64,000 nucleotides of DNA, from positions 558,001 through 622,000 of the forward strand of contig CAWINY010000006.1 in the NCBI GenBank assembly GCA_963837635.1, given 5' to 3'. The position numbers and the translations under genes were made by a program. Shown in pieces: positions 33,508-42,580 of the stretch. The notes below the pieces were generated by a model. That model did no database searches and had not been told where the DNA came from. It saw only the letters and a list, made by a program, of their open reading frames with translations. Each line of letters starts with the position of its first letter. Positions within the stretch are counted from its first letter, which is position 1. This DNA is from CAWINY01 sp963837635. GTDB taxonomy: Bacteria > Acidobacteriota > Terriglobia > Terriglobales > Acidobacteriaceae.

Positions 33508-34845
33508 CTACTTCTTTCCAATTGCTACAAACGCCGCATCCAGCTTGCGGCAGGCTTCGTCCACGTCGGCCTTGGTGATGTTCAGCGGCGGCGACATGCG
33601 AATGACGTTGCCGTACAAGCCGCCCTTGCCAATCAGCAGTCCCTGCTTGCGGCACTCTTCCATGAAGGCGTTGGTCTCTTGCGGCGCCGGTTCCTTCGTG
33701 TTGCGATCCTTCACGAACTCCATTGCCTGCAATAGGCCCATGCCGCGCACGTCGCCGATGATCGCATGCTTCTGCTGCAGCTCTTCCAGCTTCTCGCGGA
33801 AGTAGGCGCCGACTACGGCGGCGTTGGTGCGCAGGTCATCTTCTTCGATGACCTCAATTACCGCCCGCGCCGTGGCGCTGGTGACGGGATTGCCGCCGAA
33901 AGTTGAGATGGTGAGACCTTGGAAGGAGTCTGCGATCTCGGGCCGCGCCACCGTGAGTCCGACCGGCTGGCCGTTGGCAAGTCCTTTGGCGCTGGTGATG
34001 ATGTCGGGCGTCACCTCCCACTGCTCGATGCCGAACCACTTGTGACCGGTGCGCCCCCAGCCGGTCTGGACCTCATCGCTGATGAAGTCGCCGCCGTACT
34101 GCTTGACGATGTTGAAGACGAGCTTGAAGTACTCCTTGGGCGGGGTGATGAATCCACCCACGCCTTGGATCGGCTCGGCGAGAAAGGCGGCAATGCGGCC
34201 GGAGGTTGATGTCTGGATCACATTCTCAACATCCTTGGCACAGGCCACGCCGCAGTCGGGATACTTCAGCCCAATCGGACAGCGGTAGCAATACGGATTC
34301 ATCACGTGGACGATACCGACTTCTATCGTCGCGCGCCGCCAGGTGTTCAGGCCGTTCATGGCGCGGGTGAGTGAAGAACGGCCGCTATAGCCGTGGCGCA
34401 GCACCAGCACCTCGAAGTTGCCGGTGTGCATGCGCGCGATCTGCACAGCGGTCTCGTTGGCCTCGCTGCCCGAGTTGGTGAAGTACGACTTGGTGAGCAC
34501 CTTGCCCGGCGTGATCTGCGCGATCTTCGCGGCAAGCTCGACCATCGGCTCGGTGACAAAGCAGGTCGAAACGTGCTGCAATTTATCGATCTGCGCCTTC
34601 ATCTTCGCCGTGACTCGCGGATTCGAGTGGCCCACGCTGACGGTCACGATACCGCCGAAAAAGTCGAGGTATTCGTTGCCGTCGACATCCCACACCCGCT
34701 GCATGTGGGCGTGGTCAATTGCGAGCGGCTGCGAGAAGTAGGTGGTGACCGATGGCCACACGTATTTCTTCTGTTTTTCGATCAGCTCGGCGCTCTTGGG
34801 ACCGGGGGCAGTCTGCGGATTGGCGGCGTTTACGGGAGTGCTCAT
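33508..34845 (-). CDS. Class III PLP aminotransferase (AGXT2 / 4-aminobutyrate type)
   Basis: A 445-residue fold-type I aminotransferase. YFTNSGSEANETA near 112 and DEVQTGWGRTG near 250 are the expected class III segments. The Schiff-base lysine is in TSAKGLANGQP near 279, with STFGGNP downstream. An insert with four cysteines (CYRCP, PDCGVAC) at about 180-195 is unusual. The sequence is closest in type to alanine-glyoxylate 2 and 4-aminobutyrate groups; the amino donor is not known. TGGAG is 6 bases before the ATG at 34845, with another ATG directly upstream. Confidence 0.88.
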   Translation of the reverse strand: MSTPVNAANPQTAPGPKSAELIEKQKKYVWPSVTTYFSQPLAIDHAHMQRVWDVDGNEYLDFFGGIVTVSVGHSNPRVTAKMKAQIDKLQHVSTCFVTEPMVELAAKIAQITPGKVLTKSYFTNSGSEANETAVQIARMHTGNFEVLVLRHGYSGRSSLTRAMNGLNTWRRATIEVGIVHVMNPYCYRCPIGLKYPDCGVACAKDVENVIQTSTSGRIAAFLAEPIQGVGGFITPPKEYFKLVFNIVKQYGGDFISDEVQTGWGRTGHKWFGIEQWEVTPDIITSAKGLANGQPVGLTVARPEIADSFQGLTISTFGGNPVTSATARAVIEVIEEDDLRTNAAVVGAYFREKLEELQQKHAIIGDVRGMGLLQAMEFVKDRNTKEPAPQETNAFMEECRKQGLLIGKGGLYGNVIRMSPPLNITKADVDEACRKLDAAFVAIGKK

Positions 34846-34885
34846 CATCTTCTCCAGCCGGGAATGATACTCCACAAGACCTTTT

Positions 34886-35075
34886 CACCGCGAAACGCAG
34901 AACACCTTTTCACCGCAGAGGCCACAGAGGTTGACGCAGAGGACGCCGAGGAAGACGACGCAGAGAAAAACAAGTAACGCTCTCGTTTCTGCCTGATTGC
35001 TGGATTTTTTCATCCTCTGCGTCCTCTGCGAATTCTCTCTGCGCCCTCTGCGGTGAAAAGGCCCTCCGCGGTGAA
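34886..35075. repeat. Inverted CGCAGAGG arms in a divergent intergenic region
   Basis: Left arm (34886-34966) contains CACCGCAGAGGCCACAGAGG and CGCAGAGGACGCCGAGG; right arm (35013-35075) contains CCTCTGCGTCCTCTGCGA and CCCTCTGCGGTGAAAAGG. The gap 34846-35187 holds nothing else. Confidence 0.65.
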
Positions 35076-35187
35076 AACAAAGACGGGAGGAGTTTCGGGT
35101 CAGGGGTACAATAGCAAACGCTCGCGGAGTGGACCCGCATCAGAGATTCTCTCTGGTGAACTCGCCACTGCCGGCAGGAGGAGCGCG

Positions 35188-36117
35188 ATGCTTGGCTTCC
35201 AAACCTACAATTACGACCGTTTCACGCGCGGCCTGATGATGAAAGACTTCCTCACCGATCGCTTCCGCGGTCCGGAACCCGGAGACGACGCTCCCAACTT
35301 CAAGGCCCGCACGCTGGAGGGCGATGAAGTGGAGCTGAGCGACTTCACGGACGAGAAGAACCTGGTATTGACGTTCGGCTCGGCCACCTGCCCGTTCACC
35401 GCCGCCAGCATCCACGGCATGAACGCGCTCTACGAGGATTATCAGGGCGAGGATGTCGAGTTCCTGTTCGTTTACGTGCGCGAGTCTCATCCCGGCGAGC
35501 GCCTGCCCGCGCACCAGAGCTTCGAGGACAAGGTCAAGGCGGCCGAGAGCTTCCGGGATGCCGAGGATGTGGAGATGACGATCCTCGTGGATAATCTCAA
35601 GGGCAGCATTCATCGCGAGTACGGCAGGCTGGCCAATTCGACCTTCCTCATCGACCGAAGCGGCCGAGTCGCGTTCCGCTGCTTGTGGACCCAGCCGCGG
35701 GTGGTGGAAGAGGCGCTGCAGGAGTTGCTCGAACGGCAGGAAGAACGTGGGGTTGACCATGCCGTGGTGGCTCACGGCGAGTACCGCAAAATGCCCTCCA
35801 CCTACGCCATGCTGCACGCGCATCGCGCCCTGGAGCGCGGCGGCGAGCGCGCCATTGAGAACTTCCGCAATGAGTTGGGTATGCCGGGCCGCGTCGCCAT
35901 CCTGAGCAGCCGCGTCGCCCTGCCGATCTTGGAGAATCCCGGTAAAACGGCTCTAGGGGTGGCGCTGGCCGCAGGCGTGGTCGCCGGCGCCGTGGTCGCC
36001 GGAACCGCCTTGCGCCGGCGCCTCAGGCGTGGGCGCTCGCCCCACGAGGTGGAGTCGCGATTGGTCTCCGGCCGCCACGCGCAGAGTCCCGGAGATTACG
36101 AGGCGGTGGGGATTTAG
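35188..36117 (+). CDS. Thioredoxin-fold, iodothyronine-deiodinase-like protein
   Basis: A 309-residue protein. Residues about 25-185 form a thioredoxin fold: DDAPNFKARTLEGDEVELSD, then FGSATCPFTAASIHGMNALY (candidate reactive cysteine C72, in the position of selenocysteine in deiodinases) and FLFVYVRESHPGE, a deiodinase hallmark. A single-cysteine site is expected. The C-terminal part ends with a hydrophobic helix (ALGVALAAGVVAGAVVAGTA near 252-272), so it may be membrane attached. AGGAGG six bases upstream selects the ATG at 35188. Bacterial members are uncharacterised; it is unlikely to use iodothyronines. Confidence 0.78.
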   Translation: MLGFQTYNYDRFTRGLMMKDFLTDRFRGPEPGDDAPNFKARTLEGDEVELSDFTDEKNLVLTFGSATCPFTAASIHGMNALYEDYQGEDVEFLFVYVRESHPGERLPAHQSFEDKVKAAESFRDAEDVEMTILVDNLKGSIHREYGRLANSTFLIDRSGRVAFRCLWTQPRVVEEALQELLERQEERGVDHAVVAHGEYRKMPSTYAMLHAHRALERGGERAIENFRNELGMPGRVAILSSRVALPILENPGKTALGVALAAGVVAGAVVAGTALRRRLRRGRSPHEVESRLVSGRHAQSPGDYEAVGI

Positions 36118-36140
36118 AGGCTCATAAATGGTTGTATCAG

Positions 36141-36233
36141 GGCACGGCTTCAGCCGTGCCGCAATTTTGGTCAACAGGAACTTGGGCTTTAGCCCCTGGA
36201 GAGCGTGCTTTCAGGCGCAGGGGCTAAAGCCCC
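36141..36233. repeat. REP-like palindromes
   Basis: GGCACGGCTTCAGCCGTGCC (36141-36160), identical to 60391-60410, and GGGCTTTAGCCCCTG (36184-36198) inverted with CAGGGGCTAAAGCCCC (36218-36233). Non-coding, between two convergent genes. Confidence 0.8.
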
Positions 36234-36277
36234 CGAAGTTTTCTACACATCGCCCCTTGGGTATGCCTTAGTTCTGA

Positions 36278-36688
36278 TCACCTTTCCTGCGCTCCCTGCA
36301 AAACCGGCTTGATGTCCAGAACGGGGGTACCGTCCATCGCCTCCAGGGGACGAACCCTAAGACGCGCTGGCTTGGCGATTTCTTCGATGGTCACCCGGTG
36401 CAAGCCGATGGGATTCGGGCGGTCCGGGGAGCGCGTGGCAAACACGCCTTGCAGCGGCTTGTCCAACATGCGTTGGGGGTGGACCTTTTGCACATCGCGC
36501 CGGGCCTGATGAAACCACGTGAAGACAAGGATTTCGCTCCCAACAGCGAGGCCGTCGAGTGCCTCCGCGAATGCCGGATCGATCTCCAGCCAAGCATCCG
36601 GTGCGCCCTCGCAGCCCTGCTTGGGGCACTCAGCACGGGACTTGAGCACAGAGCTGACCACGCCGACGGGAAATAATTCAGGGTTCAT
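36278..36688 (-). CDS. trmO: TsaA-type tRNA-methyltransferase-like protein (TrmO family)
   Basis: A 136-residue protein. FPVGVVSSVLKSRAECPKQG opens the beta-barrel domain, and RSPDRPNPIGLHRV near 105 is the family signature that binds S-adenosylmethionine. TrmO methylates N6-threonylcarbamoyladenosine at tRNA position 37. The ATG at 36688 (MNPELFPVGVV) fits the usual short lead better than the longer open frame from 36805. The gene has an inserted CEGAPDAWLEI segment where family members carry variable loops. Confidence 0.82.
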   Translation of the reverse strand: MNPELFPVGVVSSVLKSRAECPKQGCEGAPDAWLEIDPAFAEALDGLAVGSEILVFTWFHQARRDVQKVHPQRMLDKPLQGVFATRSPDRPNPIGLHRVTIEEIAKPARLRVRPLEAMDGTPVLDIKPVLQGAQER

Positions 36689-36819
36689 GATTCCCATCAT
36701 CTCAAATTCGGGGTAGCGCCGGACGGCAGGCCAGCGCACATCGCCACCAGGAGTGCCGATGCTTTGGATTTGAAAATCCGGAGTTCGCGGCGTAGCGTCG
36801 AGCATCCAACCGGAAGCGC

Positions 36820-36993
36820 ATGGATATGGATGTCGAGAAGACCATCAGCGAAATCGAGTGGCTGGAGCGCATCTACTCGCTTCCAGACACTAGACAGCTG
36901 GAACTCGCCGACCGCGAGGCGGCGAACCAGAAGCACGATGAAATGTATGCGCAGAACCCGTGGTTTCGGCTTTGGAAGCGCTATGGGCTCTGA
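36820..36993 (+). CDS. Small conserved-type hypothetical protein, 57 residues
   Basis: It starts MDMDVEKTISEIEWLERIYS and ends NPWFRLWKRYGL. It is acidic in front, aromatic at the end, without a membrane helix. CGGAAG lies 3-8 bases upstream. I have the impression of similar short acidobacterial proteins (EKTISEIEWLE, QKHDEMYA), but cannot name a family; check by search. It is oriented away from trmO, so divergent from it. Codon-level composition matches coding DNA. Confidence 0.6.
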   Translation: MDMDVEKTISEIEWLERIYSLPDTRQLELADREAANQKHDEMYAQNPWFRLWKRYGL

Positions 36994-37085
36994 GTCGCTC
37001 GCGCCCGACGCTTGGACTTTCGGTGCGTCACGGCGCGCCTGAAGGCGGGCCCTTTCAAACAGGCCAAATCTGAGTGATAACTGCT

Positions 37086-38156
37086 TTAATGATTGCTCTG
37101 CGCAACCTCGGTACGGTCGGTGATGATGAAGGAGTCCACCCGCAAGCCGATCGGCAACTGTACGCCGGGCTCTAGCTCGACGAGGGTTTCCAGCACCTTC
37201 GTATCGACATGCTCGGTGGGCTCGTCGGTCTGTATGTTTTTGCGCCCGAGATGTTCGCCCACACGAATCACCTGGCCCCAGAACTTCTGGCCATGGAAGG
37301 CATCGGCGGTCACATAAGCTTTCTGGCCGAGGCGGACCAGGCCAACCTCAGTTTCGTCAACTTCAACGCGCACCCGGAGTCGGCGCTTGTCGCCGATCGT
37401 CAGGATTGGATCGGGCGCGGTGGACGAATTTGACACGCTCTCGCCATTGCGGTGGTGCTTGCGTAGGACGGTGCCGTCAATGGGCGATGTGATCAGGGTC
37501 TTGGCATAGCGGGCGCGGGCTTCGCCGAGCCGGGCCAGCGCCAGCTTTACATCGGCTTCGGCAAGCGATTGGTCTTCTTCACGGGCGTGATCGTCAATCA
37601 GCGAGTGGTGTTCCACAGCTTCCTGATGCTTCGCTTTGGCCACGTCGTATTCGCGCGCATAGCGTTCCGCCTCTTCCCGCGAGACCACGCCGGCTTCGAA
37701 CAGTTTGTTGTAGCGCTCCATCTCGGCGTGGGCATTGTTCATGATGGCCTGAACTTCATGCACCGAGGAAAGCGCTTCGGAGCGTTCCTGGCTGCGCGCG
37801 CCGTTAATGACCTTGCGCAACGTAGCTTGTTTAGCGGCAACGTCGGCTTCGGCCGAGGCGAGTTGCGCGCGGTAGTCGTCGTTTTCAAGCTCGGCCAAAA
37901 CCTGCCCGCGGTGAATGCCGTCGCCTTCTTCCACCTTCACGGCTTTGAGCTTGCCGCTCAACTCGGATCCGAGTTGGATGTCCTCGGTCGAGGGCTCTAC
38001 CCGTCCTGGCCCCGCAACCAGTAATGGGGCCGGGCTCGCAACGGGATGGCTAGGCGGTGCGGCGGCTACTCGGCGCGAATGCGCGAAAATCAACGTTGCC
38101 GCTAAAGTCAGGACACCTACGACAACGGCAATCACAACGTTCGTGCTTCGTTTCAT
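37086..38156 (-). CDS. HlyD-family periplasmic adaptor (DevB-like)
   Basis: A 356-residue membrane-fusion protein: an N-terminal membrane anchor (VVIAVVVGVLTLAATLIF), a lipoyl-like half (LSGKLKAVKVEEGDGIHRGQVLAELE), a long helical hairpin at about 70-195 and the second half LITSPIDGTVLRKHHRNGESV. GGAG seven bases before the ATG at 38156 sets the start. It is the last gene of the TetR-permease-ATPase-adaptor operon, and the whole complex would export a small molecule or peptide across the envelope. The outer-membrane channel is not encoded nearby. Confidence 0.88.
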   Translation of the reverse strand: MKRSTNVVIAVVVGVLTLAATLIFAHSRRVAAAPPSHPVASPAPLLVAGPGRVEPSTEDIQLGSELSGKLKAVKVEEGDGIHRGQVLAELENDDYRAQLASAEADVAAKQATLRKVINGARSQERSEALSSVHEVQAIMNNAHAEMERYNKLFEAGVVSREEAERYAREYDVAKAKHQEAVEHHSLIDDHAREEDQSLAEADVKLALARLGEARARYAKTLITSPIDGTVLRKHHRNGESVSNSSTAPDPILTIGDKRRLRVRVEVDETEVGLVRLGQKAYVTADAFHGQKFWGQVIRVGEHLGRKNIQTDEPTEHVDTKVLETLVELEPGVQLPIGLRVDSFIITDRTEVAQSNH

Positions 38157-38228
38157 GAGAGCTCCGTACTTCCAGAGTCGCTGCATTTCGTTGACAACTG
38201 AGGGGCCGTTTTGCAAGCGCGCATAGGG

Positions 38229-38984
38229 TCAGCCCAATACTTCGGCTGCAACCATTTCCACGCCCGCAGCCGCGGCAAGTGCGCCCTCCGGCGCAGTTAC
38301 TGCGATTAGCCCGTCTTCAATATGAATGGTGCGGTCGGCCAGCTCCACCAGCCGCGAGTCGTGGGTGACGATCACCACGGCGCGGTCACGCTCGTGAGCC
38401 ATCGTCCGCATCATCTCGATCACGTTGCGCCCGGTGTGTGAATCGAGGGCGGCGGTCGGTTCATCCGCAAGAATGATCCGAGGATCGCCGGCGAGCGCCC
38501 GGGCAATCGCGACGCGCTGCTTCTGCCCGCCGCTGAGGTCCGCGGGGAAGGTGTTGTACTTTTCCGCTAGACCTACCTGCTCCAGCAGTTCGGCGGCGCG
38601 CCGCTTGGCTTCCGCGCCGCGGAAGCCCTTCAAGCCAAGCATTAGTTCCACATTCTCGCTGGCGCTCAATGTGGGGAAGAGGTTGAAGCCTTGAAAGACG
38701 AAGCCGATGTGCTCCCGGCGCACGCGGGACAACTGCTTTTCCCTGCGGCTCGTGACTTCTTCCCCGGCGACGCGGACGCTGCCCGAGGTTGCACTCAGGA
38801 TGCAGCCCATGATGGATAACAACGTCGTCTTGCCGCTGCCGGAGGGCCCCATCAGCAGCACCAACTCCCCGGCGTCCACAGCGAGATCAACGCCCCGCAG
38901 AGCAGGAACCCGGGAGCTTCCTTCGGCGTAGGTCTTGGTTACTTCGCGGACTTCAATGGCCGGTGGCACATGTCCTCCTTGCAT
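38229..38984 (-). CDS. ABC transporter ATPase (MacB/DevA type)
   Basis: A 251-residue ATPase. Walker A GPSGSGKTT near 44, signature LSGGQKQRV near 146, Walker B RIILADEPTAALDS near 164 and the switch histidine in VIVTHDSR near 205. The ATG at 38984 overlaps the stop of the permease gene (ATGA). An AAGGAGG lies just inside, favouring a start a few codons later. Paired with FtsX-type permease and HlyD, as in DevBCA. Confidence 0.93.
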   Translation of the reverse strand: MQGGHVPPAIEVREVTKTYAEGSSRVPALRGVDLAVDAGELVLLMGPSGSGKTTLLSIMGCILSATSGSVRVAGEEVTSRREKQLSRVRREHIGFVFQGFNLFPTLSASENVELMLGLKGFRGAEAKRRAAELLEQVGLAEKYNTFPADLSGGQKQRVAIARALAGDPRIILADEPTAALDSHTGRNVIEMMRTMAHERDRAVVIVTHDSRLVELADRTIHIEDGLIAVTAPEGALAAAAGVEMVAAEVLG

Positions 38985-40108
38985 CAGCCCTTGAAAACCA
39001 TGGCCGGATCCAGTCGCGTGACTTTGTGGATGGAAACCATGGCAGCGCCAGTGCACATGAAGAGCGTCAGGAAAAACATCCCGACCGCCATGGGCCAGGG
39101 CAGAAGAATGGCGGCGCCACCCTGCTGGCTGGCGCGCACCACGAATACGCTGGTAAACATCCCGAGGACGTAACCGATGATGGCGCTCAGCGCCGCCTGC
39201 TGGATGATCACGCGATAGACATAGCTGTTGGGCGCGCCCATGGCCTTCAGCGTGCCGAATTCCTTCAGGTGATCCATGGTGGTGGCGTAGATCGTCTGGG
39301 CCACGATCACGAAACCGACAATCAGGCCCAAGGCGGCCGCCAGCAGCACGGCGACTCCGGCCCCCGTGGTGAACATCCAGTAGTGCTGCGTCATGTGGCT
39401 GAATTCGGAGCCGGTGTACACCTCCACGTCCTTGACCCGGCTGAGAATGTCCCCGCGCACCCGCTGAATATCAGCCCCGGGTGCGGTCTTGACCGTGATG
39501 TAGATCGTCTGGTCGGCGCGGAACCGGCCATAGTCCTGGGCGTGCTTGAAGGTGGTGAAGACGTAGGGCGACGTGGTGAACGCGCGGATGCCACGGGTGA
39601 ATCCGACCACCCGGGCGCGGTGGCCGGCGATCTCGAAGATCTCGCCGACACGCGTAACCCCGAGCTTCTCCTTGTACAGCTCATCCACGATGACCGCATC
39701 GGGGGTCTTGAGGTCTTCGACTTTACCCTCGACGAGGTTCCAGGGACCGCCGAGCCCGGAATCCGGATTGAAGCCGACAATCTGCACCGACTCGCTGCGG
39801 CCATCCGGACGCCGCCATTCCGTCCAGCGGTTGATGAACTTGTCCGCCTGGGCGACGCCCGGCACGGCTTTGACTTGATAGAGTTTGCGCTCGCTGAACG
39901 GAGCACCCATCTCGATGTAGGGCACGTGCTTGGAGGTCACCCACAGGTCCACGCCGGAGTTATCGACCAGACAGGACGTGGTGACCGTAAAGCCAATAAA
40001 CAATCCCAACTCCACGACGATCAATACCACCGCGAAGACGATTCCGGTCACGGTCACGGCGAGCCGGACTTTGTCGTGAAAGAGATTGCGTCGCGCCAGC
40101 GGCGGCAT
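38984..40108 (-). CDS. FtsX-type ABC transporter permease (DevC-like)
   Basis: A 374-residue membrane protein: N-terminal helix FAVVLIVVELGLFIGFTVTT, a large extracytoplasmic domain (about 50-235) and three helices from about 250 to 365 (FTTGAGVAVLLAAALGLIVG onward). This is the MacB/DevC layout. The gene is 22 bp after tetR and overlaps the ATPase start. Transported substrate unknown. Confidence 0.9.
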   Translation of the reverse strand: MPPLARRNLFHDKVRLAVTVTGIVFAVVLIVVELGLFIGFTVTTSCLVDNSGVDLWVTSKHVPYIEMGAPFSERKLYQVKAVPGVAQADKFINRWTEWRRPDGRSESVQIVGFNPDSGLGGPWNLVEGKVEDLKTPDAVIVDELYKEKLGVTRVGEIFEIAGHRARVVGFTRGIRAFTTSPYVFTTFKHAQDYGRFRADQTIYITVKTAPGADIQRVRGDILSRVKDVEVYTGSEFSHMTQHYWMFTTGAGVAVLLAAALGLIVGFVIVAQTIYATTMDHLKEFGTLKAMGAPNSYVYRVIIQQAALSAIIGYVLGMFTSVFVVRASQQGGAAILLPWPMAVGMFFLTLFMCTGAAMVSIHKVTRLDPAMVFKG

Positions 40109-40130
40109 GGCCTACCTTTCCGGGATCTCG

Positions 40131-40781
40131 TCAAGCGCCGATATTGCGCTTGTCGGGGTGGAGCATCCCATAAAACACCGAGTTCAGCATGGCCTCGGCG
40201 CGCCGTTCCAGCGGATGCCATGCGACCCAGTAATCATCATGCTTGGCAATCTGCAACGAGATCACGCCATGGACGGCCGCCCACAAAGTCTGCGCTACCA
40301 GTTCCGCGTCATCGAGGTCTTCCCGAAAGACGCCATGATCGATTGCCTCCTGCACGGTTTGCTTGAGGAAGGCGTAGGCATCCTTCTCGGGATTGCCCTT
40401 GACCTCGCGGTCCCGATCGTTCGGCCCGCTAAAGGGGTGCGGCGTCATGAACATCAACTTGTAGTGGTTTGGGTACTGGGCCCCGAACTCGATATAGCCC
40501 TGTCCAATGGTTCGTAAACGCTGCAGCGGATCGGGCTGCTGGCCAATTCCGTGCAGCGCCGTGGAGAGGCGCGCGAAATCCTGGTGGCACAGCTCGCGGA
40601 ACAGGGCCTCTTTATCGGCGAAATGGACATAAATCGCGGTGGGCGAGTACTCAATCTTGTCGGCCACCTGGCGCATGGTGACACCCTCGTAGCCCTCGGT
40701 GAGAAAAAGCTCGCGGGCGGCCTCCAGAATGAGGTCTCGTGTCTCGACGCGCTCCCGTTGTCGCCGCTCTTTGGTCCCCAT
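40131..40781 (-). CDS. TetR-family transcriptional repressor
   Basis: A 216-residue regulator. The N-terminal HTH, ILEAARELFLTEGYEGVTMR then QVADKIEYSPTAIYVHFADK (residues about 17-59), is complete; the C-terminal helical domain binds the ligand. It is first in the operon with the permease, ATPase and HlyD genes and probably autoregulates it through the palindromes at 40799-40830. Confidence 0.93.
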   Translation of the reverse strand: MGTKERRQRERVETRDLILEAARELFLTEGYEGVTMRQVADKIEYSPTAIYVHFADKEALFRELCHQDFARLSTALHGIGQQPDPLQRLRTIGQGYIEFGAQYPNHYKLMFMTPHPFSGPNDRDREVKGNPEKDAYAFLKQTVQEAIDHGVFREDLDDAELVAQTLWAAVHGVISLQIAKHDDYWVAWHPLERRAEAMLNSVFYGMLHPDKRNIGA

Positions 40782-40798
40782 GTAACAACCTTCACTGT

Positions 40799-40830
40799 AT
40801 TAACAGCGTTAAGTTAACAACGTTAACTTA
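40799..40830. promoter_or_regulatory. TetR operator candidate, two overlapping palindromes
   Basis: TTAAC-AGC-GTTAA (40800-40812) and TTAAC-AAC-GTTAA (40814-40826), the second extended to TAAGTTAAC-AAC-GTTAACTTA (40810-40830), lie 18-50 bp upstream of the tetR start. Confidence 0.75.
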
Positions 40831-40992
40831 CAAGAAGGCAAGCTCCAGGTCAAGAGATTTTCAGCATGGCTTGCAGGTCGAAGAATCGCGGGGCAATTAG
40901 TGCATGATCTTCGGCGCTCGCAAGAAATGACCCGGGTTTGCTCGGGAAAAATGACCCACCGGGAAGCCCGCGAGGCGGGCGGAAGATGGTAG

Positions 40993-41049
40993 CCCCAGGC
41001 GTGAGCCTGGGGAAAGGATGATTAGAGAGGTAAAGCCCCCGAAGGGGGC
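40993..41049. repeat. REP-like hairpins
   Basis: CCCCAGGCGTGAGCCTGGGG (40993-41012) and GCCCCCGAAGGGGGC (41035-41049) lie between tetR and the glycerate kinase 3-prime end. The gap 40831-41234 has no gene. Confidence 0.7.
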
Positions 41050-41234
41050 GTAAGAATCTCCCGCTAATGCCAACCTACCTGCTTGGGTGGGATGCCCCTG
41101 GTTTCTTGTGCGGGCTGCCGGATGACCATGGAAGTCGAATGACATGCGAGAACCTCAGACAGGGTGGAGCAGATGTCTAGGGCCACGACATGGTTTACAC
41201 TTCGCGCCTTCGTGGCTTCGCGTTGAAGTTTCTT

Positions 41235-42557
41235 TCAATACGCCACCAGTACCCGCAAGTCGCGCACGTTATTGCCGGTTGGGCCAATAAGGATCGCGTC
41301 TCCAAGAGCCTCGAAAACTGGAAAAGCATTGAACTCGCGGAGCGCCTGATCGAGGTCCAGGCCGAGCTGATGAGCACGCGAGTGAGTGGTGCCATCGACG
41401 ACCGCCCCGGCAGCGGGGCTATTTCCGTCAATGCCATCCGTGCCTGCGCTCAGGATAGCAATATTTTCGCCCGCGATTTTCGTGGCGCAATCAAGGACGA
41501 ACTGCTGGTTGCGTCCGCCGACTCCCGCGGTATTGGCGACCCGCACCGTGACCTCTCCGCCGGAGATGAGGCACATTCGCTCTCCCAGTCTTCTAACTTC
41601 CCTCAGTCGCGCCAGTAGATAGTCAGCGGCCTTGGCGTAGTCCCAATCGTCGCAGCGGTTGTCGATTTCAACCTGGAAACCTTCGGCGCGGGCCCGCTCG
41701 GCGGCTGCCTGCTGAGCCGTGGAGTTGGAGAGCGCGGTCCACCAGCGGGAGTGGAGGAAGGCTGGATCGTCGGATTTCGGCGTCTCGTCCAGGGTGCGCG
41801 CGCGGAACAGGCGAGCCACGGAGGCGGGGAACTGATCGACCATCGCGTAGCGCAAGGCAATGCGGTAGCAGTCCTCGGCGGTGGTGCTGTCAGGCATGGT
41901 GGGGCCGGAGGCGAGCGAGTCAAGCGCATTGTCCGGCACGTCGGAAACCAGCACGGAGACCTGTTGCGCCGGGCTGGCGGACGTGGCCATCCGGCCGCCC
42001 TTCACGGCGGAAAGGTGCTTGCGGATGGCGTTGATCTCGGCAATCGGCGCCCCGGAGTGCACCAGCACGCGATAGGTCTGAATCAGATCGTCAAGCGATA
42101 TATCTGCGTCGAGCGGCTTTTCCACCACGGATGAGCCCCCGCCGCTCAGCAGGAAAATGACGAGCGCGTCTTCGCCAAGTTTCTCCAGGCGACGCAGGAT
42201 GCTTTCGGCGGCACGCACGGATTCCACCGTGGGCAGCGGATGGCCGCCCGTGAAATAGGTGAAGCCGGGCAGCATCACTTTCGGCTCGGTAGGGGCGGCA
42301 ATGATGCCCTGGACAGCTCCCCGTCCGAGTTTGTAGGTCAGGGCTTCGGCGGTGGCGTGGGCGGCCTTCCCCATCGACACCACGAAAACGCCACTGTAAT
42401 CGGCAAGCGCGTAGAGGTCCTCGCCGACACGCAGCACGCCGCGTTCATAGCTGATATGGCGGTCGAAGGCGCGCGCAATGCTGCATTCCTGAAGCGCGTG
42501 GCCGAACCAGCCGCGCAGCATGGAACGGATCGCCAGGCCCATTGCGAGGTCGCTCAT
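41235..42557 (-). CDS. Glycerate 2-kinase (type II, DUF4147 family)
   Basis: A 440-residue enzyme that phosphorylates glycerate, most often to 2-phosphoglycerate. The N-terminal DUF4147 half has VVSMGKAAHATAEAL, FTGGHPLPT, LSGGGSSVVE and KHLSAVKGGRM; the C-terminal MOFRL half ends with SAGTDGIDGNSPAAGAVV and PTGNNVRDLRVL. It is divergent from the enolase gene, whose substrate is 2-phosphoglycerate, so the pair would feed glycerate into lower glycolysis. Normal length. Confidence 0.93.
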   Translation of the reverse strand: MSDLAMGLAIRSMLRGWFGHALQECSIARAFDRHISYERGVLRVGEDLYALADYSGVFVVSMGKAAHATAEALTYKLGRGAVQGIIAAPTEPKVMLPGFTYFTGGHPLPTVESVRAAESILRRLEKLGEDALVIFLLSGGGSSVVEKPLDADISLDDLIQTYRVLVHSGAPIAEINAIRKHLSAVKGGRMATSASPAQQVSVLVSDVPDNALDSLASGPTMPDSTTAEDCYRIALRYAMVDQFPASVARLFRARTLDETPKSDDPAFLHSRWWTALSNSTAQQAAAERARAEGFQVEIDNRCDDWDYAKAADYLLARLREVRRLGERMCLISGGEVTVRVANTAGVGGRNQQFVLDCATKIAGENIAILSAGTDGIDGNSPAAGAVVDGTTHSRAHQLGLDLDQALREFNAFPVFEALGDAILIGPTGNNVRDLRVLVAY

Positions 42558-42580
42558 GGATGCGGATTATAGGACGGCGA

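Noticed and set aside
38963..40366. 467-residue reading frame antisense to the DevC-like permease
   Set aside because: No domain, and it covers the start of the permease gene and the end of tetR; shadow of real genes.
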